DNA of 64,000 nt from Alkaliphilus peptidifermentans DSM 18978. GTDB taxonomy: Bacteria > Bacillota > Clostridia > Peptostreptococcales > Natronincolaceae. Location of the stretch: contig NZ_FMUS01000021.1 in NCBI RefSeq assembly GCF_900101495.1, positions 27,176-91,175 of the forward strand, read 5' to 3'. The notes under the pieces are model-generated. The model was not told the DNA's origin, made no database searches, and saw only the letters and a list, made by a program, of their open reading frames with translations. The first letter of the stretch is position 1, and every line of letters starts with the position of its first letter. The translations under genes and the position numbers were made by a program. This document shows positions 1 to 9,383 of this stretch, in pieces.

Positions 1-118
1 GAAATTTTTTCTCCTCTTTCATTATTATTCCCCCATTCAAGCAAGCCATTAATAAATACTATACATTTCCTTAAGTATATCAAAAGCCTATAATACTAAG
101 ATAGTGTATTATGTAAAT

Positions 119-808
119 TTAGTTTATTAGCTTCATAATGTCATACAATTCTTTATCAGTTAAATTACGCCACTGTCCAGTTTTCAATCCATCTAGTTTT
201 ATATTCATAATACGTATACGTTTAAGCTTAACCACTCTATAACCAAAGACTTGACACATTCGTCTTATTTGTCTGTTAAGGCCTTGGGTTAAAATTATTT
301 TGAATACCCTATCACTTATGGGGACTAATATACATGGTTTAGTTCTTTTACCAAGGATTCTAACTCCACCTGCCATACCTTCCATAAAGGAAGTAGAAAT
401 TCCTTTGTTTACTGTTACAATATATTCCTTTTCATGGTTATTTTCTGCACGTAATATCTTATTTACTATATCACCATCATTGGTTAGGAGAATTAATCCT
501 TCAGAATCTTTATCTAGCCTACCAATTGGAAAGATACGATCAGGATGATTAACAAAATCCACAATATTCCCTTTAATATGCTTTTCAGTAGTAGAAGTAA
601 TTCCCACTGGTTTGTTCAGTGCAATATATACAGGCTTTTTTTTAACTCCAATAGGTTTATTATCAATCATTACTATATCACCAGACTTCACAATACTACC
701 TATCTCAGATATAACATCATTTATCTTCACCCTCTTATCCTGAATTAACTTATCAGCCTCTCGACGTGAACATATACCTGTTTCACTTATATATTTATTA
801 ATTCTCAT
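119..808 (-). CDS. rluF: RluF-type rRNA pseudouridine synthase
   Basis: Converts a uridine in 23S rRNA to pseudouridine (the RluF/RsuA/RluB/E family). An N-terminal S4-type RNA-binding segment ([19 protein letters not shown]) is followed by the catalytic domain with the signature [10 protein letters not shown], giving D99 as catalytic aspartate, and a C-terminal RQIRRM motif. An upstream in-frame start exists, but GGGAG lies just before the ATG at 806-808 and the S4 domain begins there, so the shorter start is preferred (229 residues). It is shorter than E. coli RluF, as is usual in Firmicutes. It is transcribed away from the PLP/GNAT gene. The family is certain; the exact target uridine is not visible. 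Confidence 0.9.
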   Translation of the reverse strand: MRINKYISETGICSRREADKLIQDKRVKINDVISEIGSIVKSGDIVMIDNKPIGVKKKPVYIALNKPVGITSTTEKHIKGNIVDFVNHPDRIFPIGRLDKDSEGLILLTNDGDIVNKILRAENNHEKEYIVTVNKGISTSFMEGMAGGVRILGKRTKPCILVPISDRVFKIILTQGLNRQIRRMCQVFGYRVVKLKRIRIMNIKLDGLKTGQWRNLTDKELYDIMKLIN

Positions 809-1071
809 TTCTGCTCCCATCCTAACTAAAATAGTTCTCATTTCTGTACACATATATTATTGTACATCATGGATATAGAAAAAGCATTCTTTAATATTAT
901 TTCACATATATATTTGCAATAATCCTTTGTTTTCAATGGATAAAATAGTCCCCTCACTTGATAAGTATTAAAAACACTGAATTTATTGGTTGATTACTTA
1001 TTTTTAGGGGTATATATTTAAATATTTGGTACATATCTATTAGTACTACATACTTTACAAGGAGGTATTCG

Positions 1072-2445
1072 ATGAAAAATACTATTATCAACATGGTGGG
1101 TAAAACCCCATTGGTAAGAGCTGAAAATTTAGAAAAGGAACTTGGTTTATCAAAAATCTATCTTAAGCTGGAGGGAAATAACCCCTCTGGACAAAGAATT
1201 GATAGATTAGCACATTTATTAATAAAAGATGCTGTTTCGATAAACAAAAGAACTATTTGCATGGGCACCCATGGCCCCCTGGCAAATTCGCTGGCATTAA
1301 TATCACAATTTTATGACGTGGAATGCGTGTTCGCCTTCCCTTCAAACAGTAAGGCATTAAAGAGCAAAGTATTTGAAAAGGAAAATATTAAGTTAATTGA
1401 ATGTGGTAAGACTCAGTATGATTGTATTAATTATAGTAGAGATATAAGCGAAAAAAATGGATGGTATAACGCTACACTGGGAATGGAGAACAATATTCTG
1501 AATATGACAGCATTATCATTCATCGCAGATGAGCTTCATAAGCAAGTAGGTGGCGAAATAGATACTGTTTTTTCCCTTATGAGCTATGGTTTCTCAGTTT
1601 CTGGCCTTCATTTAGGCTTTAGACAGCTATGGATCAATGACCATATAAAAAAGCTCCCTAAACTTTATAACTGCACAATAAATGAGGGTAATATAATTTA
1701 TGAATCCTACAAGAAGAATGCCTTGAAAATTCAGCCATTACCGAATGAAACTATTAAAGTTACAAAATATAACAGACATTTATTGAACTTCAATAGCTCC
1801 ATATCTCAGGATGCCCTTGATTCTATATATGATGCCAATGGTAAAATTACAGGTATAAGCGAAGATGAGCTTGTGAAATACACAGATAAATTTAAAAAAA
1901 TAGAAAATATTAAGTTTAGTACTGAAAATGGATATGCTATAGCAGGATTTATGAAGGAAGTAGAAAATGGTAATATATCAGAGGGTAATCATGTTATTTT
2001 ATTAAATGATGGACGAGTAGATCTAGATGTTAGAAGAGTAAATAGAACAGATGTTGATATTCCAATTGAAGAGATTGTTAGTAATATAGATGAGTGGCTA
2101 ATGGAATATACTGACCCAATTTACGAAATTAAAGAGGCATTAGAATCAGCATTTGAATCTGGCTTTGTTCTAATGGCCTATTATAATAATCAATTGGCTG
2201 GTATCTCAGTTATTGTTCACACTGGCTTTGATGAATTTATACCCACATATCATTTAGGATATATAGCCACAAAGCGAACCATTAAAGGCCGAGGAATTGC
2301 TACTCAGCTACTGAGTAAGGCTATTGAGCTTTCAACTGGTAATATATCATTGCATGTTGCTAGGGACAATAATAGAGCCATTAAGCTTTATGAGAAAATG
2401 GGCTTTAAAAAGTCTTATTTAAGAATGATACATCAATCAAGATAA
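1072..2445 (+). CDS. Degenerate PLP fold-type II domain fused to GNAT acetyltransferase
   Basis: Residues 1 to about 320 follow the cysteine/threonine synthase fold (VGKTPLVRAENLEKELG, YLKLEGNNPSG), and residues about 330-457 are a GNAT acetyltransferase with the acetyl-CoA loop KGRGIATQ and the closing NNRAIKLYEKMGF. The PLP-binding lysine expected in NPTGSFKDR is absent: here it reads NPSGQRIDR with Ile43 (ATT) at that position, and the glycine-rich phosphate loop is also degraded (SYGFSVSG). The N-terminal half is therefore probably not a PLP enzyme and may bind an amino acid ligand for the acetyltransferase. AAGGAGG precedes the ATG. It stands alone with its own terminator. The substrate is unknown. 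Confidence 0.82.
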   Translation: MKNTIINMVGKTPLVRAENLEKELGLSKIYLKLEGNNPSGQRIDRLAHLLIKDAVSINKRTICMGTHGPLANSLALISQFYDVECVFAFPSNSKALKSKVFEKENIKLIECGKTQYDCINYSRDISEKNGWYNATLGMENNILNMTALSFIADELHKQVGGEIDTVFSLMSYGFSVSGLHLGFRQLWINDHIKKLPKLYNCTINEGNIIYESYKKNALKIQPLPNETIKVTKYNRHLLNFNSSISQDALDSIYDANGKITGISEDELVKYTDKFKKIENIKFSTENGYAIAGFMKEVENGNISEGNHVILLNDGRVDLDVRRVNRTDVDIPIEEIVSNIDEWLMEYTDPIYEIKEALESAFESGFVLMAYYNNQLAGISVIVHTGFDEFIPTYHLGYIATKRTIKGRGIATQLLSKAIELSTGNISLHVARDNNRAIKLYEKMGFKKSYLRMIHQSR

Positions 2446-2456
2446 CTTATGATATA

Positions 2457-2501
2457 AAAAGGCAACTGGAATTCAGCTGGCTAAATTCCAGTTGCCTTTT
2501 T
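2457..2501. terminator. Bidirectional terminator
   Basis: A long stem (AAAAGGCAACTGGAATT paired with its complement around a 10-nt loop) with A and T tracts on both sides. It sits between the convergent PLP/GNAT and GGDEF/HD-GYP genes and can serve both. Confidence 0.85.
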
Positions 2502-2521
2502 GATTTTAAATGCATTTTTTC

Positions 2522-4186
2522 TTAATCTGGTTTATTAAGTAAAACCTTTTCAATAAATATTCTAGTTATGTATGGGTCGAATTTTTTAGCTGCATTAATA
2601 TACAGTTCTGTTATTGCTTCTTCCTTTGATAATGTTCTCCCAAAAGGTTTTATACTTATCATGGTATCGTAGGAATTGGCAATTGATAGTATTCTTGATT
2701 GAAATGGAATATCTTTTCCTTTAAGACCTTTAGGATAACCAGTTCCATCCCAATTCTCATGGTGGGCTAATACATATTCAGCTATCTTTGCCATCTCATT
2801 GGCTGAGCTTAATATTCTATAGCCTATTTCTGGGTGACGCTTAATTTCCTTCCATTCCTCCTCACTAAGCTCTCCCTCTTTATCTAATATCTCATCAGAT
2901 ATAACTACTTTTCCTATATCATGATATAAGCCTAAATCTTTAAGCTCCTTAATCTCTATAACTGATAAACCCATTGCCAGGCCTATGGCTTCGCATATTT
3001 CACTAACTCTTCTGGAATGTTCACTTTCTCTTTGATTCCTTTCAGCCAACTGCTGAACAATATTTCTAATCGTTTCTCTTCTCATCCTTGGGCTTTCAAA
3101 TAACTTCCGTCTATACATGTGATCTTCTGCCTTTTTAAGGATATCCTCTATTTTTTCTTCCATATTTCTCTTTTCATGCCAGCCTATTGAAATAGAAAGT
3201 GCTAAGGATTCTATTTTGGTTTTTGATGATAAACATCTTATTCTCTCAACTATTTTTTCTGCATCATCGTAGCTAGTCTTAGGCAAGAGAATAACAAATT
3301 CATCCCCACCTAGTCTTGCAATTATATCATCACTTCTACACGCCTCCTGCATTATTTTTGCAGTTTCTTGTAATAACCTATCTCCTACGGCATGGCCAAA
3401 GGCATCATTAGTTAGCTTCAAACCATTAACATCTGCCATAACTATTGTAAGGGGTAAGTTCCTTTCGGTATCTAGCCTTTTTAATTCTTCGTCAAAATAT
3501 CTTCTATTATACAGCCCTGTTAATTGATCATGGAAACTTAAATACTTAATTTCCTCTTGTTTAATGTCTTCATCAGTTACATCCTTAAGTACAAGTACTA
3601 TCCCTTGAGCTCTCCCTCTTTTCCCCTCAATAGGTGAAATACTAATCATTATTAACCTCTCATTATTATTTTTAGAAATTATCATGTCTCGTTTTTGTAA
3701 ATCTACTATGTTCCCTTTTTTTAGTAGGCTTTCAATAGAAGCCATATCTTTTTCACCAGTATATTGATTAATAATATTCAAAACCTCATTAAGCTCTTTT
3801 CCAAGAGCTTCCTCTCGTTTCCATCCAGTGATTATTTCAGCAGCTGCATTCATAATTCTAATTTTACCTTTTTCATCTGTAGCAACAATACCATCCTCTA
3901 CTGAAAGAAGTATAGCTTTGAATCCTTCTTTTTCCTTCCACAAACTATCCTCAAGGGCTTCTTTATTATATCTGATGGTTTTTAAAAGATGAATGATGAA
4001 AATAAGCTGTACCAAAATTAATAAAGCTAAAATAAAAAATATAGTTGCATTTATGTAATGAGGCTTCACGGATTTATGTATAAATGCGGAACTCTCGTAG
4101 TAATCAGCTGCCCCTATATATTCAAGTGAATTATATAAAGATATAAAAATAGAAATTGTAAAGATTTCTTTTATGCTCTTTCTCAT
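2522..4186 (-). CDS. Membrane PAS-GGDEF-HD-GYP cyclic-di-GMP protein
   Basis: A c-di-GMP turnover protein with both synthesis and hydrolysis domains. One or two N-terminal membrane segments (the clear one at about residues 45-70) are followed by PAS (about 90-205), GGDEF (about 215-370) and HD-GYP (about 380-550). GGDEF is intact and has an RSDD inhibitory site five residues upstream, as expected of a feedback-controlled diguanylate cyclase. HD-GYP keeps YHDIGK and HHENWDGTGYP. A GTG start lies three codons upstream, but it overlaps the ribosome binding site (AGAGGGTGA, 6 nt before the ATG at 4184-4186), so the ATG is chosen. It is divergent from another HD-GYP gene. Which activity dominates cannot be told from sequence. 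Confidence 0.9.
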   Translation of the reverse strand: MRKSIKEIFTISIFISLYNSLEYIGAADYYESSAFIHKSVKPHYINATIFFILALLILVQLIFIIHLLKTIRYNKEALEDSLWKEKEGFKAILLSVEDGIVATDEKGKIRIMNAAAEIITGWKREEALGKELNEVLNIINQYTGEKDMASIESLLKKGNIVDLQKRDMIISKNNNERLIMISISPIEGKRGRAQGIVLVLKDVTDEDIKQEEIKYLSFHDQLTGLYNRRYFDEELKRLDTERNLPLTIVMADVNGLKLTNDAFGHAVGDRLLQETAKIMQEACRSDDIIARLGGDEFVILLPKTSYDDAEKIVERIRCLSSKTKIESLALSISIGWHEKRNMEEKIEDILKKAEDHMYRRKLFESPRMRRETIRNIVQQLAERNQRESEHSRRVSEICEAIGLAMGLSVIEIKELKDLGLYHDIGKVVISDEILDKEGELSEEEWKEIKRHPEIGYRILSSANEMAKIAEYVLAHHENWDGTGYPKGLKGKDIPFQSRILSIANSYDTMISIKPFGRTLSKEEAITELYINAAKKFDPYITRIFIEKVLLNKPD

Positions 4187-4441
4187 CAATTTCACCCTCT
4201 ATTATAATAGATTTGTAAATAGTCACTTGTCTTCATACTGGAAAACTAAAATTGAAAATTTATTTTTATTTATACCCATATGTAGTCCTTACCAACTAAT
4301 TTTTAGCTTAAACATAATATTACTCGCTAAATTTTTACATCAAATGACATTAAAGAATTTATATGTTGAAGAAAAATACTATATATTGTAATATATTAAT
4401 ATTGTAGTTTTTTGTAATTATTTATTTTAAGGAGTGAAGAA

Positions 4442-6385
4442 ATGAAAAGTTTGCGAAGAACAATAGCTTTTATAATAATACTTGCTTTGTTAATACTTAT
4501 TGCCATGAGCATGCTAAATTTTTTCTATATTAAAAGTGTATTTAATGATTTAGAAAAATTTAATGATTCAATTACTACACTTAATACTATTTACATAGAA
4601 CTTGATTTACCTATCAAAGTAATAGATAATTTATTATACCAGCTTCCCATACATCCCACTATTAATTTCGAACATTTTTATAATCTGGCAGATTCAAATA
4701 CTATCGATAATGTACAAGATAGAATTCAGCAGCTAAACAGTAAATTGCTTAAACTAAGTCAGGTAAATGAGGAATTGATAAATTCAACAGAACAGCTTAA
4801 TAGTAGGCGTCTTTATAATATATTAGAAGAACTATCTTTAATTAATGATAGTGTAAATAATATTAATGAAAAAAATAACCAGCTTATTCATTTAGTAAGT
4901 GAGTTTACATCAAATTATCCCAATAAAGACTTAATAAAAGAAATAATTTATTGTTATGAGTCTACAAAAGAAGATATAAATACCACTATTATAAGCTATA
5001 ACTCTTTTAGAAAAAAACTTACATTAGATTATATACATTTTACTTTTATAGCCTTCATAACAACATTAGTTATCATAGGTCTATTATCTACAATACTTGT
5101 AAAGTTTTTAATTTATAATATACCTTTTATAATTGAAGGTTTTATGATGTTATCAAGACATGACTATAACCATAATAATTTACCACAAATGCACGAATTT
5201 TTTTCTGAAGAAACTTCCACAAAAAATTTAGTACACAGTGTAATTCAAGAACAAAAAATTATTGATGAAATTAAATTAATATCAAGTAATGAATTTATTT
5301 TGGAGGATGTTCTAGATAGCATATTTAATATAATAAATAGTACCTTGAAAACAGATAGATTAGGTGTAGCATTTGTAAACTATAGCCAAGAAAAAATAAT
5401 AGCCGAGCATGGTGTCTTCAAATATAACAATGTACTTCTTGGACCTGGTTTTGAAGTCAGCTTTAAGGATACATCATTGACTGAATTAATCCACAGCAAA
5501 AAACCAGCTGTTATAAACAGCGTGGAAAAGGAACTCCGAAAGCGACCCCATAGTAGACCTTTAAGGCTTTTATTGGATGAGGGTGTAAAATCAAATATGA
5601 TAATACCCTTAAAAACAAATACAAATGTAATTGGATTTTTGTTCTTTAGCTCCATCAATGAAAATAACTACGATGAAAAATCTTTACTTCTTGGCAAAAA
5701 CATTGCGTATGAGCTATCATCTATTATTAGCAAGACTTATTTAACACAAAAAATGTTTGCCAACGTTACAAAGACATTTGCTGATATAGTTGAAAAAAAA
5801 GATTATGAGACTGGTGATCATATAAAACGAATGACAAGCTATGCAAAAATTATCTCCCAAAAACTTATAAACCATGATAACGAAAATTATAGAGTTAAAC
5901 AAAGCTTTATAAATGATATTGAAAATAATGCTGCTGTCCATGATATAGGTAAAGTTGCTATACCCGATAATATTCTTAACAAACCAGGCAAACTAACACC
6001 TGAAGAATGGCAAATTATGAAGGGTCATGCTTCTATTGGTGCAGATTTATTAGTAGGTTTAAAGGATAGTCTTCAAATCTTCAATAAGAACTTCTTTGAA
6101 ATAGCCATTTATATAGCACGGTATCATCACGAGCGATGGGATGGTTCAGGCTATCCTGATGGATTGTCCAGAGAATCTATTCCCTTAGCAGCAAGGATAA
6201 TTGCTATTGCGGATGTTTTTGATGCTATGTCTACCAAACGAGTGTATAAAGATCCATATACCTTTGATGCAACTGTAAAGTATATAAATGAGAATTCTGG
6301 AAGTCACTTTGATCCTGTCCTGGTTAACATCTTTAATTCCTCATTAAACGATATAAAAGAGGTATATGACAGTCAGAATTTATAA
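4442..6385 (+). CDS. Membrane sensor GAF-HD-GYP phosphodiesterase
   Basis: A probable c-di-GMP phosphodiesterase. An N-terminal membrane helix (about residues 8-30), an extracytoplasmic helical sensor (30-190) and a second helix (about 195-220) precede a GAF-like domain (about 275-425) and a complete HD-GYP domain (about 445-640) with VHDIGKVAIPDNIL and RYHHERWDGSGYPDGL. GGAGTGAAGAA precedes the ATG. The extracytoplasmic region is rich in Asn, Ile and Leu and has no recognised ligand motif. It faces the PAS-GGDEF-HD-GYP gene across about 255 bases of AT-rich DNA, so the two may be co-regulated, and it ends at a strong terminator. Confidence 0.9.
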   Translation: MKSLRRTIAFIIILALLILIAMSMLNFFYIKSVFNDLEKFNDSITTLNTIYIELDLPIKVIDNLLYQLPIHPTINFEHFYNLADSNTIDNVQDRIQQLNSKLLKLSQVNEELINSTEQLNSRRLYNILEELSLINDSVNNINEKNNQLIHLVSEFTSNYPNKDLIKEIIYCYESTKEDINTTIISYNSFRKKLTLDYIHFTFIAFITTLVIIGLLSTILVKFLIYNIPFIIEGFMMLSRHDYNHNNLPQMHEFFSEETSTKNLVHSVIQEQKIIDEIKLISSNEFILEDVLDSIFNIINSTLKTDRLGVAFVNYSQEKIIAEHGVFKYNNVLLGPGFEVSFKDTSLTELIHSKKPAVINSVEKELRKRPHSRPLRLLLDEGVKSNMIIPLKTNTNVIGFLFFSSINENNYDEKSLLLGKNIAYELSSIISKTYLTQKMFANVTKTFADIVEKKDYETGDHIKRMTSYAKIISQKLINHDNENYRVKQSFINDIENNAAVHDIGKVAIPDNILNKPGKLTPEEWQIMKGHASIGADLLVGLKDSLQIFNKNFFEIAIYIARYHHERWDGSGYPDGLSRESIPLAARIIAIADVFDAMSTKRVYKDPYTFDATVKYINENSGSHFDPVLVNIFNSSLNDIKEVYDSQNL

Positions 6386-6386
6386 A

Positions 6387-6416
6387 AGAACCTTCCTTGT
6401 TGGAAGGTTCTTTTTT
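6387..6416 (+). terminator. Rho-independent terminator
   Basis: Stem AGAACCTTCC / GGAAGGTTCT with a 5-nt loop and a T6 tract, directly after the HD-GYP stop codon. Confidence 0.92.
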
Positions 6417-6525
6417 CATTCTATCAATGTTTACCTTGTATTTACTGGGGTAAGTAGTACTAATAGCTATAGATACTTATTATCTATGATATTACATATA
6501 AAAAACGAAACAAGGAGGTTAATAA

Positions 6526-7677
6526 ATGACTTTTTTAACTAAGGATTTACTTGCTAGTTTGATAAAAGAAAATTACTCAGAAACGTGTGTGTCCATCTTT
6601 ATACCTACCGCACAGGCAGGTAAAGAAGTAGTGGAAGGAAGCATAAGACTTAAAAATTTACTAAAGACAGCAAAGGGTGAATTAGAAAAGGAAGGTATAT
6701 CGGCTAAAAACATCGAGGAATTATTGAAGCCCGCTTATGATTTAGTTGAAAATTCTATGTTTTGGAGTTATCAAAGGGATGGCTTATGGATTTTTATCAA
6801 TAGCGAAGGCATTGATTATTATCGACTACCAATTAAGTTTCGCGAATTGGTGGTAGTATCAAAGGGTTTATATATACAACCACTTCTTCAGCTATTTTCT
6901 AAGGATGGAGAATTCTATGTTTTAGCACTCAGTCAACAGAAGGTTCGACTAATTCATTGTACTCAATATACATCTAAAGAGATTAACCTCGATGCCCTTC
7001 CAAGCAATATGTCTGATGCACTTGGTTACGACACCGATTCTGAAAAACAGCTACAACACCGAGTGGGAGGTTCAGACAGAAATGATATTATGTATCATGG
7101 TCATGGAACTGGTAATGAAGAGCATAAAAAGGATATTCATAAGTTTTTACAATTAATTAACGCTGGTTTACCGGATTATATTAAATCAAATAATGCCCCA
7201 ATAGTATTGGCAGGTGTTGATTATATATTATCAATTTTTAGAAAAATGAATACATATAATAATATACTTGATAAAGGAATGTTAGGTAATGCAGATGAGT
7301 TAAGCCCAGTAGAGTTACAACGAAAAGCCTGGGAAATCGTCAGCACTTATTTTGATAAACCCTTGCAAGAATCTATAATTGAATATGATCAGAAGAAAGG
7401 CTCTGCTGAGGTCTGTAATGATATAAAAAAAATAGTTAACTACGCATACAACGGACAGATTAAAATATTATTTATAACATCTGGCATACACCAATGGGGA
7501 GCCTATGATCCTACAACTAGTAGTACTCAACTATATGGGGAGAAACTAACTGACTCCATTGACTTACTTAATTTCGCTGCAATTCACACCTTTCTTAATG
7601 GAGGTAATGTTTATGAGGTTACAAAGGAGGAAATACCAAAAAAATCCTTGCTCTGCAGTTTTAAGATACTAAAATAA
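6526..7677 (+). CDS. baeRF family (bacterial eRF1-like) protein
   Basis: A 383-residue cytoplasmic protein resembling the bacterial archaeo-eukaryotic release factor (baeRF) group, relatives of the central and C-terminal domains of eRF1/Pelota that are thought to act on ribosomes. Features that suggest this are the start LLASLIKENYSETCVSIFIPT, a beta-rich middle (FYVLALSQQKVRLIHC), a His-rich linker at about 185-205 (MYHGHGTGNEEHKKDIHKFLQ) and a C-terminal Rossmann-like segment (IKILFITSGIHQWG). ACAAGGAGGTTAATAA precedes the ATG. It is monocistronic between terminators. Family assignment is from memory of similar proteins; the function of this subgroup is not established. Confidence 0.72.
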   Translation: MTFLTKDLLASLIKENYSETCVSIFIPTAQAGKEVVEGSIRLKNLLKTAKGELEKEGISAKNIEELLKPAYDLVENSMFWSYQRDGLWIFINSEGIDYYRLPIKFRELVVVSKGLYIQPLLQLFSKDGEFYVLALSQQKVRLIHCTQYTSKEINLDALPSNMSDALGYDTDSEKQLQHRVGGSDRNDIMYHGHGTGNEEHKKDIHKFLQLINAGLPDYIKSNNAPIVLAGVDYILSIFRKMNTYNNILDKGMLGNADELSPVELQRKAWEIVSTYFDKPLQESIIEYDQKKGSAEVCNDIKKIVNYAYNGQIKILFITSGIHQWGAYDPTTSSTQLYGEKLTDSIDLLNFAAIHTFLNGGNVYEVTKEEIPKKSLLCSFKILK

Positions 7678-7697
7678 TGCTATAATCATGCCAATCA

Positions 7698-7729
7698 AAA
7701 CCCTTCCTATAGTTTTTTTAGGAAGGGTT
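7698..7729 (+). terminator. Terminator hairpin, first of two near-identical copies
   Basis: AACCCTTCCTATAG pairs with its complement just after the baeRF stop codon. It lacks the T tract found in the second copy at 7880-7913, as if the element between them had separated or duplicated the original terminator. Confidence 0.7.
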
Positions 7730-7851
7730 AGACTGATGAAAAACCCCCATCTTCTTCGTTGCTTCGAAAACCTAGCACCCTTACGTATTACGTATACGCT
7801 GCAGTCGCTAGGTTTTCTTGCGCCTTGAATCTGCGGTTTTTTGATCAGTCT
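7730..7851. repeat. Palindromic MITE-like repeat
   Basis: A 122-bp palindromic element. The ends are inverted repeats (AGACTGATGAAAAACC at the left, complement AGACTGATCAAAAAACC at the right), with an inner inverted pair GAAAACCTAGC / GCTAGGTTTTC and a core TTACGTATTACGTATACGCTGC. It lies between two copies of the same terminator hairpin, and its core recurs in diverged form at 44408-44500. No transposase is encoded. The region 7678-7993 holds this element, the two hairpins and a small hairpin TTGATGAC/GTCATCAA at about 7856-7874, and no gene. Confidence 0.75.
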
Positions 7852-7879
7852 GCATTTTGATGACTTTGTCATCAACCTG

Positions 7880-7913
7880 ACCCTTCCTATAGTTTTTATA
7901 GGAAGGGTTTTTT
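7880..7913 (+). terminator. Terminator hairpin, second copy
   Basis: ACCCTTCCTATAG / CTATAGGAAGGGT-type stem followed by T6. It is almost identical to the hairpin at 7698-7729. Confidence 0.8.
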
Positions 7914-7993
7914 ATAAAAAAACATGGTAATAATTCCCTCAAACAATTAAATAATGTATACTTAAATTATAAAAAACAAAAGTAGGTGTTAGA

Positions 7994-9316
7994 ATGAAGC
8001 CACTAAATAAATATTTTTATGGAACAATTGCTTTAAGCATTTTTTTAATACTTTTAGCCTCTTACATTATTAAAGACACTAATGTATCAAATACTGATAT
8101 ATTAGTATTTAATCGACAATGGTATGAAGAAGATAAAGAATATTTTTATACCTTATATAATCAGTTAAACTCTGATACCAATGCTTATGAAGTTTTATTT
8201 AACGAATATAAGGATTTATTAGAAAAAAAGGAAAAGGTATATGATAATGCTTATATAAGTAAAAAAGGATATTTGATATTTTCTCCAGAGCTTACTGACA
8301 ATATTAATGCTCTAGCATTAGCAATTGAAGCTAGAGCTAAATTGTTATATGATGTAGTATCTAACAATAAAATACTACCAAAGGAAAGCTACTATCCTGA
8401 AGAGTTTCAATATACATTTTTCAAAGCAGAAAATGTCATAATGCTAAATGATTCAGATGATAATCTTATTGAAATCAAAGATGATTTTGACTCTTATGAT
8501 TTTAAAGCAATTAAAGATTTCATTGAATCCCTTTCTATACCTGAGTATTGCTTGAGGGGAAAGAATATATTTTTTGTTAATGCTAAGAATAGAGATTTTG
8601 GTGCAATTCATGCTAATGGACAGATTATTATTTATAATTGGGATAACAATATTGATAGCCTTATTAAATTTTTAGCCCATGAGCTTGGACATGAGGTTGG
8701 TTATTCAATATTTGGAAGAGATTATTATCTTAATGAATGTACAGAAACTAAGCTTGCCTATGCTAATATATATGGTAAGAAATTAATTCCCGACCATTTC
8801 CTCCCCTGGGAAGAAAGATTATCCGAAAATTTTGCTGAAGATTTTGCCCTTATCTACGCTGGTAGCCAAAAATGGAGCTCCTGGGAAGGAGATAATAGCC
8901 TATATGTAAAAGAATTTATCGAAGATAGTCTTCAGCAGACTCAAATAGAAGATTTAATAATATTAAGGGATACGATTCATGTGAAGGCTGGTAAAGATAC
9001 AACAACTTTTTTTGGAGGTTTTAATGATGGTAATATTTTTATTACAGAAAAAGATGAAATAGAAATAAATATAAAAGATATTAAAGGGGGGCCCTATACC
9101 CTATATGCTTATATTAAAGACGATGTAGTGGGTAATCTAGGCCGAATACCAATTGAAGATGATAAATTTGTTATTCCTTTAGGTGAAAATTTGCAGGAGG
9201 ATGCCAAATGCATTACATATGAAATAGATTTTAAGCTATATTATTTTGAATCATTAACTAAGTATCATAGCTCCCCCTTCGGCAGAGTCAAAATACTCTA
9301 TTCAAAGGATTTATAG
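7994..9316 (+). CDS. Membrane-anchored HExxH zinc metallopeptidase-like protein
   Basis: A 440-residue protein with one N-terminal membrane helix (about residues 8-27) that should place the rest outside the cell. The zincin motif HELGH is at 229-233, and ENFAEDFALIYAG at 278-290 could supply the third zinc ligand (E282 or E278), a layout like that of gluzincins related to the anthrax lethal factor ATLF-type domains. The last 110 residues look beta-rich and may form a separate binding domain. It is monocistronic; GTAGGTGTTAGA precedes the ATG. I do not recognise the exact family; substrate unknown. The zinc-binding inference is strong and proteolysis is likely. Confidence 0.75.
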   Translation: MKPLNKYFYGTIALSIFLILLASYIIKDTNVSNTDILVFNRQWYEEDKEYFYTLYNQLNSDTNAYEVLFNEYKDLLEKKEKVYDNAYISKKGYLIFSPELTDNINALALAIEARAKLLYDVVSNNKILPKESYYPEEFQYTFFKAENVIMLNDSDDNLIEIKDDFDSYDFKAIKDFIESLSIPEYCLRGKNIFFVNAKNRDFGAIHANGQIIIYNWDNNIDSLIKFLAHELGHEVGYSIFGRDYYLNECTETKLAYANIYGKKLIPDHFLPWEERLSENFAEDFALIYAGSQKWSSWEGDNSLYVKEFIEDSLQQTQIEDLIILRDTIHVKAGKDTTTFFGGFNDGNIFITEKDEIEINIKDIKGGPYTLYAYIKDDVVGNLGRIPIEDDKFVIPLGENLQEDAKCITYEIDFKLYYFESLTKYHSSPFGRVKILYSKDL

Positions 9317-9383
9317 AGTATGCATTTTAGTAATCCATGATTATCTATCATTAGATAACTTCTATCTTATGACCTACAGTAAA

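Noticed and set aside
7669..7875. 68-codon reading frame on the minus strand
   Set aside because: It is entirely within the palindromic repeat and its flanking hairpins; the basic peptide is a by-product of the repeat.
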